DNA of 64,000 nt from Acorus gramineus (Eukaryota; Streptophyta; Magnoliopsida; Acorales; Acoraceae), in the NCBI GenBank assembly GCA_030737835.1, contig CM060854.1:6706860-6770859 (forward strand), in the 5' to 3' direction. The translations under genes were made by a program, and so were the position numbers. Below the pieces are notes generated by a model that did not search any database, was not told the origin of the DNA, and saw only the letters and a list, made by a program, of their open reading frames with translations. How positions within the stretch are numbered: the stretch's first letter is position 1; every line of letters starts with the position of its first letter. Shown in pieces: positions 47,789-59,940 of this stretch.

Positions 47789-47827
47789 GCCTACAGACCC
47801 AACAAATGAGGCCACAAAAAATAAAAA

Positions 47828-48261
47828 ATGGCTGCCATTGGAAAAGTTTACATTGCTGTTATTCTTGTGGTCTTCATCTTCTCTTCTTCTTGCAGTAAGT
47901 ATTCAAGTGTTTTCTTCTTCTTCTTTTCTTTACAATGCCTCTAATTTATTGGGGTAGACCACTACTAGTACTAGTCGACTAGTTTGGGCTATAACCACTA
48001 TTTCTATCTTCAAATATCCCATCAGATCATTGACCAAAGGGACATATATTCAAGTTGTTAATAGTTTTAATTATGATTTTCTTTTATTTTACAGGCCATA
48101 GCATAAATGTGAAGAGGGTCGTCCCAAGCAAATGTACCACTGTTGGAGAATGCAAAGACTTGACAGACTGCAACCAAACCTGTATTGATCATGGCTTCCA
48201 AGGAGGATCTTGTTTTGGGGATGATAGAAGTGGACAAATCTGTTGTTGCTCTGCCCTCTAA
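47828..48261 (+). CDS. Defensin-like cysteine-rich secreted peptide
   Basis: Small secreted cysteine-rich peptide of the plant defensin-like (DEFL/LCR) kind, likely antimicrobial or signalling, acting outside the cell. Exons: 47828-47894 and 48095-48261 (phase 1, GT-AG), totalling 77 residues. The intron lies at the end of the signal peptide, the usual place for this family. Residues 1-22 form the hydrophobic signal. The mature part has eight cysteines in the order C-x5-C-x5-C-x3-C-x9-C-x9-CCC. The CxxxC element fits the defensin fold, but the terminal CCC replaces the usual CxC spacing. A TATA box lies just upstream, and an AATAAAA-type signal follows near 48,335. No close named relative is recognised. 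The gene model is strong; the exact subfamily is uncertain. Confidence 0.85.
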
Positions 48262-49267
48262 AGGCTTCTTTTGTCTAAGATTTCATGATGTTGAATTTTC
48301 ATGTTTTCTGAGTAATGGATTTTGGTGATCAAAAATAAAACTATAAAGTCTTTCTTCACCAGTGTGCCTCGGCTCATTTATTTTGCTTCTGCTTCAAAAA
48401 AATATGATTTGAATTTTAGTTTGTAACATGGCAATAAATTTTTTACTATGACTTACAATCTTCATTTGATATGCATTCTAATTATCACGTCGTGTGTGTG
48501 TGAGACATAATTGGCCCTAATCGATGGCTCTCTCCCAATGAGGGCTCCTAAATCCAAAATTAAAAAAAAAAATTAAAATTAAAAAATATTGTTTACCCAA
48601 AAAAAAAATTCCTCTCAAACCTCATCTAATCTGACATACATGGATATATCCACAAAATTTTATATGAGAGTTATGATTTTTATTTCCTTAGGAGGAACCA
48701 TGGTTCGAATGTATGGTATACTCTAAAATCAATTGGGTTAAACAATTCTTTGATTGGAGTAATGTTTATAAATATCAACAAAAATATTTAAGACAATTTT
48801 ATGGATAAAGAACAACAATTTTGCAAAAAAAGGAAAAAATAAATAACAAAAAAAACCAATTTTTTTTGAAAAATAACAAGTAAAAACATTTTTTTTTGTC
48901 TCATTTGTGCCCTTAGATTAACATATTTTATAAATTTTTGTTTTATTTTAATTTTCCTATTTCAATAATTTTTTTTGTGATTAACATGAAAATTGAAGTA
49001 TAAAACACAAATAAAAATTGGTTATTGCACAAATAATCTTCAAGTGAATAGTTTTTTTTGTTATCCCCTATCTAAAATCATTTTTCAATAAAGTTTATGT
49101 TTATGACATTAATATTTTAAAGATAAAAAACAAAAACAAAAATTTGAAGAAATTCCTCCATAGGGTAATAGAAATATGACATATATAAAAATCCTAAAAT
49201 AATATACTTTCACCTCTACACAACAAAAATAAACTTTTTTAAATTATATAAGTTTGCTGAGGAGGAG
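48262..49267. other. 3' region of the peptide gene and intergenic DNA
   Basis: Very AT-rich with A- and T-runs and a short (TG)n tract near 48,490-48,502. No gene seen. Confidence 0.4.
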
Positions 49268-50571
49268 CAACAGTGGCTGCTAAACACAAGGAGGTGTGAG
49301 GGACCAAAGTCCCATTAAAAGTGAAAGCATTCTTACTGTTTGTTTATCAGGAGAGGATTCTCACAAGAACCTACAAGGGGGGCAAATGGTGCCCGCTAGG
49401 GGATCGGATGCGCGTGCCGTGTGTGGGGTGGCCGAAGAGTATACGACTCATCTCCTAATCCAATGCGCCTTGGCTCATCAAATTTGGCAGAGGCTTACCG
49501 TGGCTACACGGATTTCTGTTGATTTCTTTTCCTTAGATGACATGTAGGAAGTGGGGAGGTGTCTTGCAATTCCTGGTGATAGAAGCTCATGGGTCAAGAT
49601 TTCGCAGCTGCTTGTCCTAGATGTGGTGTGGCTCATTTGGATTGCTCGCAATCAATTTGTTTTTTTACTATCAGCCTATTTGTATTAAAAATGTATGGGA
49701 GTCAGATATCTCATTTGTTCGGGATTGTGGTAGATTTGGAGCAAGGCTGGGTTGAGTTATTTTTTAGAGATTTTTGTATATATACCACTGTTGAAACTTA
49801 ATATTGTGAAAAATACCCCTGTTAAATCCTACAGTGTAAAAATACATCTCGAAAACCTTTAAGTTGTGCAACCGTGCCTCTATCGCTGATGCCATTAAAA
49901 ACTCTAGTTTACCTATGGTTAGAAACCATAACTTAACATAAGAAATGACTTAAATAACCTAACTAATGTGAAGAAAGAAAAACTAACTCTACTATATTAT
50001 AAACCTTAGCCCCTATTTGAACATTCTAAGAAGAAGAAGATGAGGGATTTGTGAATAGATGCTCATTGTTGGACCTTTTGGGAAGAAGAGGATAAATGAT
50101 TTGATGAAAAATGAGTATACAATGTGTATGAGAGGTTTTGGAGAGGGATGAAATGGTAGAAAAGAAGAAGAAGAAGAGAGGTTTTGAAGAGGGGGTGTTT
50201 AAGATGTTAAAATCGACTACAAAAAGAGTAAAAGAGTAATTTTCCATCCACTAACGTTGAACAAACGGTGAAAATTGGGTAGAGTAGACGGAATTTTAAC
50301 CCAAGAGCACGATTGCACAACTTAAAGATTTTCAAGGGATATTTTTGTACTGTGGGATTTAACAGGAGTATTTTCACAATATTGAGTTTTAAAAGGAGTA
50401 TATATACAACAATCCCTATTTTTTATAGCAACAAGTTGCTCGTTATGTAATTGTTCGGTGGTGGAGAGATTGATCAATAGAAAATCGCTTCTTTTTTATC
50501 CATCTCTTGGCTTAGCCTTTCATTTGTAATTGTGGAAGCATGCCTACCATTATGTAAAAAAAAAAAAAAAA
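49268..50571 (+). mobile_element. 5'-truncated LINE (non-LTR retrotransposon) 3' end
   Basis: A short open frame (about 49,400-49,545) carries the zinc-binding pattern found at the C-terminus of plant LINE reverse transcriptases: CGVAEE, then THLLIQC, then IWQRL. Other pieces are in different frames, so it is frameshifted. After a 650-bp nested insertion the LINE resumes and ends in a poly(A) run at 50,557-50,571, typical of LINE retrotransposition. The reverse-transcriptase core is missing. Confidence 0.7.
49767..50416. mobile_element. 650-bp Mutator-type element with ~115-bp inverted ends, nested in the LINE
   Basis: Left end GAGATTTTTGTATATATACC and right end GTATATATACAACAATCCC are inverted copies, with similarity continuing about 115 bp inward to GTTGTGCAACCGTGC / GCACGATTGCACAAC. 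An exact 9-bp target duplication TATTTTTTA flanks it (49,758-49,766 and 50,417-50,425). The interior has GAA-rich simple sequence and no transposase. Confidence 0.88.
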
Positions 50572-50702
50572 TACTTTTTTATATTACATACATTTATGTT
50601 TATGTTTCGTAATTTCCCTTAATTTTACTTGTCATTTGCTCCTTTTCTCTTACGGTTCAATTGTTCAAATCTTCCTTTCACCAGAAAAAAAGAAAAATAA
50701 AA

Positions 50703-50975
50703 GGGATTTTTAATTTTAAGTCTCCACAAACCATCATATTTAGTGATCGATTCCTCCCTTCTTCGTATTTAGGTTTTAGTCCCCCGATTTAAAGGATAAT
50801 TCATGAATAGGTCCCTCATAGGGACTAAAAAGTAAATTAAATAATTTATGAATAGATTCCTCTCAGGGACTAAAAAGGAACTATCATTTAAATCTGGAGA
50901 CTAAAACCTAAATACGAAGAAGGGAGGGATCGATCACTAAATATGATGGTTTGTGGGGACTTAAAACTAAAAATC
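50703..50975. mobile_element. Second copy of the 275-bp Mutator-type MITE
   Basis: Same arms as 1,235-1,509 (GTGATCGAT, ACCATCATATTTAGTGATCG, TATGATGGTTTGTGGGGAC). Its internal segment runs in the opposite direction, so it is inserted in reverse orientation. The right terminus is eroded (CTAAAAATC, then A-run) and no clean target duplication is visible. Confidence 0.82.
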
Positions 50976-51453
50976 AAAAAAAATTGTTTAAATCTTTCAT
51001 TTATAAGAGATTTTGAGTATAATTTATCTTAATTTTAAAAACAACATCCATATCTATATAAATTTTATTTGTTAACATTTATCGAAATAGAGATCAAAAT
51101 AAAAAGAAAATGTTATTAAAGAAAATCATTGAAAATAAAATAACTATCCACACTTTGTCCGGTTTTTTTAACATTTATCCCCTGTGGCCCTATGTCATGC
51201 CTTTTCCCAATTAAATTCTATTAATTTTTTTTTCATTTTTTGTTTAAAAACAGAAAATAATGTGATTAAGAAATGATATCAAACGAACGGCACAAATTGA
51301 CTGATGAATTAAGCAATAGGAATAAAATAACTTTTCTCCGAAGTGCAGGGGCTGTTTAAGATTTATGTAACATAGATATATCTAAATGTGTATCAGAAAT
51401 TCAATTAATTTTGAAATATGGATTTAGATACAATTTTTTTTTGTTAAAAATAA
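50976..51453. other. Intergenic; no gene seen
   Basis: AT-rich DNA between two Mutator-type elements, without recognisable structure. Confidence 0.4.
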
Positions 51454-51462
51454 AAATTAAAA

Positions 51463-52324
51463 GGGAAAAGTCGATCTAGCTCCCTGAAAACTTATGAAAA
51501 TCAGAAAAAATCCCTATAAAATTGATAAATTCCCTTAGGTCCCTATCTTATTAGATAATATTTATTTTAGTCCCTATAACTAACCAAATGTGTGGTTAAT
51601 CCTAACCATACATAGTAAATTACTGTTATACCATTTTAAAATTTTATTTTCGTTGGTGGAAAAAATCGATATAATTTCTTAAAAACTTATGAAAATCGAA
51701 AAAAGTCCCTGTGAAATTTAAAAATCGTTTTAACTCCCTGAAATCTTCTTAAAATCACAAAAAATCCATATGATTATCTAAAAATATATTCTGATTTATT
51801 TAAATTTTATTAAAAAAATTATAGTTTTATAATTAAGGTGTTATGATTTTTATTGCTACTAATTTTAAGTTAAGAATGTATTATAGAATTTTGATTGGAT
51901 TTTTAAATTGTTTTATCTACTGATTTTGTAATGGAGTTGATGAAACTGTAATTTTTTTTGTTCAGTCTCTGTAATGAGATTAAGGAGGTGAAAATGTCAA
52001 AAAATTACTCAATTTTATAGATCAAATGAGGTTTGATTGATATTTTTTTTTAAAAATGAGGATGACATTTCAGAAGATAGGGATGTTGAAAAATAACGGG
52101 GGTATTTTTGTCTTACAAAGGAACTAAATCTGATTTAATAAAGTTTGTAGGGACTGAATTCAATTTTAATAAATTTTTGAGGACTTATTTCAATATACTC
52201 TTGACCAGGAGACTACATTCGTTAACCATATATATTTTATGGGACCTTAGGATGATTTTTTTACTTTAGAAGAACTTTTTGTGATTTCAAGAAGGTTTTA
52301 TGGAGTTAATCGAAGATTTTTCCC
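51463..52324. mobile_element. 862-bp Mutator-type non-autonomous element
   Basis: Left end GGGAAAAGTCGATCTAGCTCC and the inverse of the right end (GGGAAAAATCTTCGATTAACTCC) match imperfectly over about 55 bp. An exact 9-bp duplication AAATTAAAA flanks it (51,454-51,462 and 52,325-52,333). The interior repeats TCCCTGAAAACTTATGAAAATC-like blocks and contains no transposase frame. Confidence 0.82.
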
Positions 52325-52333
52325 AAATTAAAA

Positions 52334-52946
52334 ATATTAACCTCAGTTTATTTTAACACATGCTTTATTTGGGAGAAATTAATGGCGGGTCCGTAGGAGA
52401 ATCTCTAAATTATTTTTGGGTCCCTAAAATGTTTAGATTTATTTTTAGATCTCTAGGCATCACTGTTTATTATTTTCAAGTTCTTTTAAGTAACAATGGA
52501 TAAATCCATCGTTAACATTTTTATTTTTACCTTTTATTTTCACGTGTCACTGTTAACATGTTTAAATAAATTGTTAAAACAGAAAGAAAGAGTGACAAGG
52601 AAGAGGCTAGCAGGAGGGAGAGTCACCGGAGAGAGAGAATAACAGGAGGGAGGGGTGATAGGATACAGCACGCGTAGGAGAAGGGCTGTAGCTGCTGTGG
52701 AGTGGAGGGAGAGAGGGGGCATAGATAAAAAAATGAAGGTAGCGTTAAAAATGAAAATGAAAAAAAAGATGCCCATTGAATGGCAGGACCCAAAAACAAA
52801 TACTTTTATTAATCTGGGGACTTCAAGAGTAAGTTCATATGTTCCGTATACGTAAAAATAATTCAGGGTTTCCGTAGGACTCGGAATTAATTTCATTTCA
52901 TCGTCTCCAAAGCCATCTCAATCAGATCTCTCTCTATCACTCTCTA
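52334..52946. other. Intergenic and upstream region of the methyltransferase gene
   Basis: Purine-rich GGAGGGAG-type stretches (52,600-52,720) precede a short pyrimidine-rich leader just before the ATG at 52,947. No separate gene is supported. Confidence 0.4.
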
Positions 52947-55900
52947 ATGGCGTCTTCGATTCAAAACCTTCTGAAAGAGCGAAAGTACCCCTTCATCTTC
53001 TCCGCGACCGTCCTCCTCCTCTGCGTCCTCTTCTTCCTCTTCACCACCAACCCCCTCCCCTTCCCCCTCCCCAACCCCGTCAACCTCCGCGTTTCCCAAC
53101 AATCCCCCCTCTCTCCCCCTCCCCATCCCTTGCCTCGCAAACCCTCTCCTCCCCTCGACAATGCCCGATCTGATCTTCATTGGACGACGTGCCTCACCGG
53201 GGCCGATCACATCCCCTGCCTGGACAACACGAAGGCGATCAAGGCTCTGCAGTCGAGGCGGCACATGGAGCACCGGGAGCGCCACTGCCCGTCGCCGCAT
53301 CCGCCGAGGTGCCTCGTCCCCCTCCCGAAGGGGTACAAGATGCTGGTCCGGTGGCCGAGGAGCCGGGACATGGTGAGGTGGTAAGCTTTTAGGAGGTTTT
53401 TTTTAGTTGGTGATCTGGTCACCGAAAAGATTGGTTTTTTTATTTTGGGTTTATTGGTTATTTTGTCTTCAGATTTGGTTTGATAATGTTCCTCACCCGA
53501 AGCTGGTTGAGTACAAGAAGGATCAGAACTGGGTGTGGAGGTCGGGAGATTATCTTGTCTTTCCGGGTGGAGGGACCCAATTCAAAGAGGGTGTCATGAA
53601 CTACATTGAGTTCATTGAGAAGGTTTGTCTGACTTCAGTTGGGATGATAATGAATATGTTCTTTTTTAAAACATATCTTGGCCAAATTTGATGACACATT
53701 TTGTCAATTCAGTGATTTCACCGAATAGGAGCCATTGCTTGGTGCAATGGTAAAGTGCCTGGATTAACAGAGGACAAAGTCTTGTGCTCAAGTCTTGAAA
53801 GCGGCTAGTCGGCTACTCTGTGCCAAAAAACACTTAGATCCATATCTAGGCTCTCCCCTCCCAGCACTTGAGATGGCCTTTTTATCTATCATTGCATCAA
53901 ACAATTTTCCCAAACCAGTCATCTCAGTCATTTTCTGTAATGAACATTTCCCATCATTGAATGCATAGTATTGGCTTCATTAGAATATTCTGAAGTTTCA
54001 TTTGTTCTTCCTTCTTTTAGAGAGTAGTACCACTACTTCTTGTGATATTTATTGAGCCTAATATTGACCTTGCTGAGTTAGTTATCTTTCTTATGTTAAA
54101 TAGACATTGCCAGCTATTGAATGGGGGAGGCACACAAGAGTTATTCTGGATGTTGGTTGTGGTGTTGCCAGCTTTGGTGGCTACCTGATGCAAAAAGGTG
54201 TTCTAACCATGTCATTTGCCCCAAAGGACGAGCATGAAGCTCAGATACAGTTTGCCCTTGAGAGGGGAATTCCTGCTATTCTCTCAGTTATTGGGACACA
54301 AAGGCTTACATTTCCTGATAATGTTTATGATATGATTCATTGCGCACGATGTAGGGTCCATTGGGAGGCAGATGGTAAGAAGGCTTTAGAGGAGCAGTCT
54401 TTATTCATCTAATTATGCATTTCTCACTTTGTTGTGCTATTTGTTTAGTTTTTATACATCAAAATTTTCCAGCCTCTTATTAAATGAATATGTCAATTTC
54501 TTGTTATAGTCATGTCTTGTGAATTGAAGGTGGGATGCCATTGTTGGAGCTCAACAGGATTCTTCGACCTGGAGGTTATTTTGTGTGGTCTGCAACACCA
54601 GTTTACCGTGACAATAAAAAAGACCAGGACATTTGGAATGGTAAGTGAGTTTTGTTTATAATATTCTGAGAATTGAATTTCTTCTTCTTCTTCTTTTTTG
54701 TGGTTAGAAATGAATTTCTTCATAAATCTTTGCTTGATATTGAAAATGGAAAATGCACAGAATTGCATTTTTTTAACAGTCAAATGGTATTTGAGATTTT
54801 AAGTGAAATTGTTGTTGTGGGGAATCTTGGGCTAGTTCACTAAAGAGCTTGTTCAAATTTATGACAAAAATAATTGGTTCTAACATTATGAGACAATTAC
54901 TATAATTAAAATTCTTCTGAACAAATTGTGCGCTACAAAATACATGGAACAAAACTTGGCACTAAAGGGGCGGTGGATCTGGCTGCACTTTATTTGCCTT
55001 GTATATCATACAGACAAGATAAATTAAGCATTCATTTTTTCTCGAGAAAAATATTTGCAAAAAAACAAGAAGCTGTATAAGATTGACAATGAATGGATTT
55101 TGAGAAAATGTCCATTCTCTGGAATTCAAATATTAGAATAAGTTTATTTATTTATTTATTTTTTACCTGCATCATTTATTCAGTCCTTCAAGGCAGATTG
55201 ACAGGCAGACTCAATCTACCAATAGCAGCTCACCTGTCTCTCTCCATTTTCTGTGAGTCAAGGAAAATTATAGAACTGCAATCTAAAATTGAAGTTTTTA
55301 GGCTATATGCAGTCCTCTTTGCCACAACAGGAGAAGTACTTTGGTCATGCTGTTAACAGAGTCCGATATCTTGTTAGTGGAAGCACCTCATGTTCGTGTA
55401 GCAAGTAATAAATCAACCATTCGATTTTAGAAAAAATACATGATTAGGTGGATAACTGAGGTCTGGTTATCAACCCACTTAACCTTCCAGAAGACATGTT
55501 CAGAGCTTGTCATATTGATGCACTGTTACATTGGCATTTTCTTGTGAGTCCTGTTCTATATGATCTATCCATAAAAAGACAAATCTTCTAAACTATTTTA
55601 TTTCATCTTAAATATTTGGATGATGTAGTGATAGAGAACAAGATGCCAAAATCCACTAAATTGTATTGTACACACAACATAATGATAAATATATTTTCTT
55701 GTGGATTCTATTTCTATCAATGTAGTGAATCTCAAAATAGAGTCTGTAGAGCAGCACAAGATCCTTGCATCATTAGAAAGAAAATTTTTCTACTCATCAC
55801 CAGCTGAATGTGGTTTCCATTTCCCTGCAGCTATGGTAGCTTTAACAGAATCTATTTGCTGGAAGACGGTTATCAAGTCTGAGGATTCAAATCAAATTGG

Positions 55901-57411
55901 GGTTGTAATGTATCAGAAGCCTCTATCTAATACTTGCTATAAAGAGCGGAATGCCGATTACCCACCCTTGTGCAACCAAAGGGCTACGCACAATATTTCT
56001 TGGTATGTCTAATAGCTGAATGTTATATTTGATATTTGCTGGTTTCCATACATAATGATTTTCATTGCTGATTATTCTCTTTCTTTGCAAGGGCAGGTAT
56101 GTGCCACTTGAAAGTTGTCTCCCCTTGCTTCCAGAACCTAACTCAATTGGAGAAGAAAACTGGCCCACGCCATGGCCTGAAAGGCTTAACAGCACAAATT
56201 CAAGCCCGCAGAGCAACAGATATGCTGACCAAATTTTTTATCAGGATACTAAACACTGGGACTTTCTTGTATCAAATGTTTATACTCATGAACTTGGGAT
56301 CAACTGGTCTAGCATTCGTAATGTGATTGACATGAATGCTTTTTATGGAGGGTAAATACTGAAAGTTCAGAAAATATTATTTTTATGGAGATTTCATTTA
56401 ATGTTTTACTAGGTTTGGGATTTCTTGTTCATTTCCTAATTATATTCTATGAATTTCCTTTTTTTGGATCTAATTTAAATGTTATTTCTAATGATCTTTT
56501 AACATTTAGAAAAGATCCAGTCCTATTTACACACGTACAATGAAAGACCATCAGATCTTACTTCAATATAAAAAAAAACAATATTTTGAGAGTCCTATAA
56601 GACATATGACACATACTTTTACACCACTTAATAGGTGATTGTTTATGTATATATTTTATATGATTGAAACTGTCAGTTCAATTTTTACCATGTTATCATA
56701 TGAGACGTATGCATGTCAGTGTACATAGCTCAAGCTTGTAATGTTTTTTTTCTTTTACACATATTCCTCAAAGTATTTCTAGTTGCCTGCAATTTTGCAG
56801 GATGACATTATTACTTTCAAGCAAAATAATTTCCCATGCTGGATTTCACTAGATTGCCTTTTAAAGAAGTCATTGGAAATGAGATTAGTAACAAATTGCT
56901 ATATTGCTTGGTTAATTGATCTTAATTTTCTTTTAATGTTCTCAGCTTTGCTGCCGCACTTATCAATCAACCTCTTTGGGTAATGAACACTGTACCGATT
57001 GATGGGCCAGATACTCTACCCATTATCTTTGACAGAGGGCTGATCGGCGTATATCATGACTGGTGTGAGTCTTTTAGTACGTACCCACGAACCTATGATC
57101 TCATCCATTCCAACTACGTCTTCGTCAATCTTACAAAGAGGTATCACTTTTCATCTCGTTTTTGGTCTAAAGTTTACAATTTACAGTTATTTTGACATTT
57201 TGTTGTCGACAGATGTGACATTATAGATGTAGCTGTAGAAATGGATAGGATTTTGAGACCCGGTGGATGGATTTTGGTTCAAGATACAACAGCACTCATC
57301 GAAAAATTATCTCTTATATTTCGCTCATTGCACTGGGATACTGTTCTACATAGGCAGCATTTTTTGGTTGGTAAGAAAGGTTTTTGGCGTCCTGCTGATG
57401 TTGACAGCTAA
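52947..57411 (+). CDS. PMT23-like putative Golgi methyltransferase (DUF248)
   Basis: Putative SAM-dependent methyltransferase of the plant PMT family (relatives of QUA2/TSD2), type II Golgi membrane proteins thought to methylate pectin or other wall polymers. Exons: 52947-53372, 53473-53622, 54104-54374, 54530-54640, 55831-56002, 56097-56351, 56946-57140 and 57213-57411, all in phase, giving 592 residues, close to PMT23. One membrane helix (residues ~15-32) follows a short cytosolic N-terminus, then a Pro-rich stem. The SAM-binding motif [14 protein letters not shown] is at residues 205-218. Other family hallmarks are [63 protein letters not shown] and GKKGFWRP near the end. Exon 1 is GC-rich, later exons are not. 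The acceptor of exon 4 is weak, but phase and similarity fix it. Intron 2 contains a SINE-like sequence. Closest to PMT22/23 by memory. Confidence 0.93.
53733..53880 (+). mobile_element. tRNA-derived SINE-like sequence in intron 2 of the PMT gene
   Basis: GCTTGGTGCAATGGTAAAG resembles a pol III A-box region. GTGCTCAAGTCTTGAAAGC about 40 bp later resembles a degenerate B-box, followed by a GGCTACTCTGTGCCAAAAAA tail. This arrangement is typical of plant SINEs. No target duplication was identified, so it may be a fragment. Confidence 0.5.
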
Positions 57412-59479
57412 ACTAGACAAAAGGTACGTTCTTTTCCTAATCATATATTTTTACACTAGACCAATTCCTTCTGCAGAAAGCAATTATATATTGTCTCATG
57501 ATATATTAATTAAGTCCTTGTTACATCAGAATATATTGCACTTGAAGAAACTGTTGCAGTGCCAAAGGTCTATTTGTGCATCTTTATATATGTGCATCAT
57601 TAATGGATCTCGCAGGACATGTAACCAACTAGGACAACTTTCTGTAGAGCATGAGAGGAAATATATGGATTTTGTGTATAATTTCTTAAAGTGTGAACTG
57701 TGAAGCCGCATATTGGTCATCAGTGGAAGGTGAAATTCATAATAATGTTGGTGGTATACTACTATGAGAAGGAAAAACCCCCAGATCACAGTCTTGATTG
57801 GAAGCTTCCTTTTGCTAATGAGGTGCAATAATTTTGTTCTAGTAATTCCTATTCTGCTTTGTATAATAATCACGGTCCTAGCTTTTTTATTTATTAAGTG
57901 TATACTATAAACATTTAACAGTGAAGTTAGGGAACTAACTAAGGTCATGGATTACACTGGTAAAGGATTATTTCATGGGAACATTGATTGTTTTCTATTT
58001 CATGTGACACAGGTAAGTGTATGATGTCAACTGGTTCATCATTTTACATATGATCTAACGTAAACCTTGATGCATCAATGCATTAGATTGTACTAGAATC
58101 CAGACATCAACCACTTCACATTAATTAGTGCTAGATTTTCAGTTTTCTTTGTCTAATTTTCTTTTTGCCATGTCGCCACCACAGACATGATTCATGAATT
58201 GTGTTATATACTGATATACAAATGAAATTAATATTTAATAACCTCTTAAAGGTACTATTTGCCTAGATTCCTCTTGTGACAAATTTAACAAGTGACAAAT
58301 GTGGATTACAACCCACAAATGACCAGAATGTATGGAGGCCATGTTATTTGCGTTGTTTTCAGATGCTTTTATCTTTAGTAATAGGGTAGTATTTTTTCCG
58401 AAGTTCACCATTATTCAAACCGCAATGCTCTCTAAGCCAATACCTTTATATGTGAAAATTACTTGTTTGTTTTTATCTCTAAATGCAATTAATGGATTGG
58501 CTTCTACATCCTCATATGGAAGAATAGTGCAATATGGTAGATCTAATTGTTATTACTTGTAAGAATATCAATATTGTTGCATTTGATTTACCTGTGAGTT
58601 TGAAGAAAGCCTTAAGGCAGTTATATCGTTTTTTACAAGTTTAGATAAGCATGAAAATCTCTACATGGTGTTCGCTGACATGGAAAAAGCTCACATATAG
58701 GGTTCCTAGAAACTTGATTTGGTGATTGTTGAGAAGGAAAGGGATATTGGGGTTGCATTGATGTTATTGAAGACATGTATGACGGTACCACAGCTAGCCT
58801 GAGGTATATCTTTGGCAAAAACTAGTGATTCTTGGGTTAATGTATGCCTTTGTCAAGGGTCTGCTTTTAGTTCTCATCTATTTTCACTCAATGAATTAAT
58901 TAATTGCCAACATACAGGATGATGTGCACTCTTTGTGTTGACAGTTGACACAACATTGGTTGATGAAACAAAAGTTGGGATGGATATTAACAATTTAATA
59001 ATATTTTGGAGTCGAAGAGATTGAAAGATAGTAGAATGGAAAAAGAATATCTGCAATGTAGTTTTAATGGTCTTCGGAGAAGAAATTTTTTTCTTATTAT
59101 TGGGTCAGGAATTAACCATAAGGGACGCTTTCCAAGTCTTTTTTTTTCAGCATACATGAGGATGTGTCAAATAGGATTAGAGTTAGTTGGACAGAATGAA
59201 GGTGTTCTATAGGGTTATTGTGTGATGGGGAGTACTGGAGAAATTAAAGTGAATTTTATATGGCCTCTATTGGAACTGCCATGGTTTATGAAACACAATG
59301 TTAAGCTTTCAAGAAAAAAAACGTGTGCGCCTGTATGGGTTTGGGGTGAGGGTTGGAAATTAGGATGCTGAGTGAGGATGTTGAGGATGAATATGTGGTA
59401 GGACTAGAAAAGATCAGGAATGAAAATATTTGAATTCATATAGCAATAATACGGAAATAAGATGCCCATGCCCAAAACT
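57412..59479. other. 3' region of the PMT gene and intergenic DNA
   Basis: The first few hundred bases are likely 3' untranslated region. Further on I see no conserved protein segment, and open frames are short and unrelated to known families. Confidence 0.4.
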
Positions 59480-59940
59480 ATCCTCGTTTGGATACGGAAT
59501 TGACCACGGAATAATATGGAATAAAGCAAAATAAATGATTTTTGGTGTTTGGATGCAGTGAATAACCTGGGATAACCTATGCCATAATAAACTGGTATAA
59601 AGTGGTATATGGATTCCAGCTAACCCTTGGAATTAAAGTTATTCTAGGTTATTCCATCCAAAGAATATGTGAGCCCATTGTCAAATCAACTGTCATCACC
59701 TCTTATAAATTAGCTATCAAATCAACTATCATCATTTTTTCACCTTTTATAAATGTTTATCTACACTTTATTCACATTTTATCCAAACAACAAAAACTTT
59801 GTTATTACGTTTCCCAATGAGAATGATTTAAAACACAACCAAACATAAAATCACTTATCCCACTGGCCACTGCTATACTCAAGTAACCCTGGTATAACTG
59901 TATACCCCGGAATAAGTCTTATTCTGTATCTAAATATGGG
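59480..59940. mobile_element. Tourist/Harbinger-like MITE
   Basis: Left end region TCGTTTGGATACGGAAT and right end region ATTCTGTATCTAAATATGGG are imperfect inverted copies. Related sequence lies at 1-360 and about 47,410-47,560. No clear 3-bp duplication could be fixed. No coding capacity. Confidence 0.5.

Noticed and set aside
52944-53300. Arg/Glu-rich minus-strand frame opposite PMT exon 1
   Set aside because: Antisense shadow of the GC-rich exon that encodes the membrane anchor and stem of the methyltransferase.
57263-57703. 146-codon frame at the end of the PMT gene
   Set aside because: Starts inside exon 8 in another frame and continues into the 3' region without similarity to any protein.
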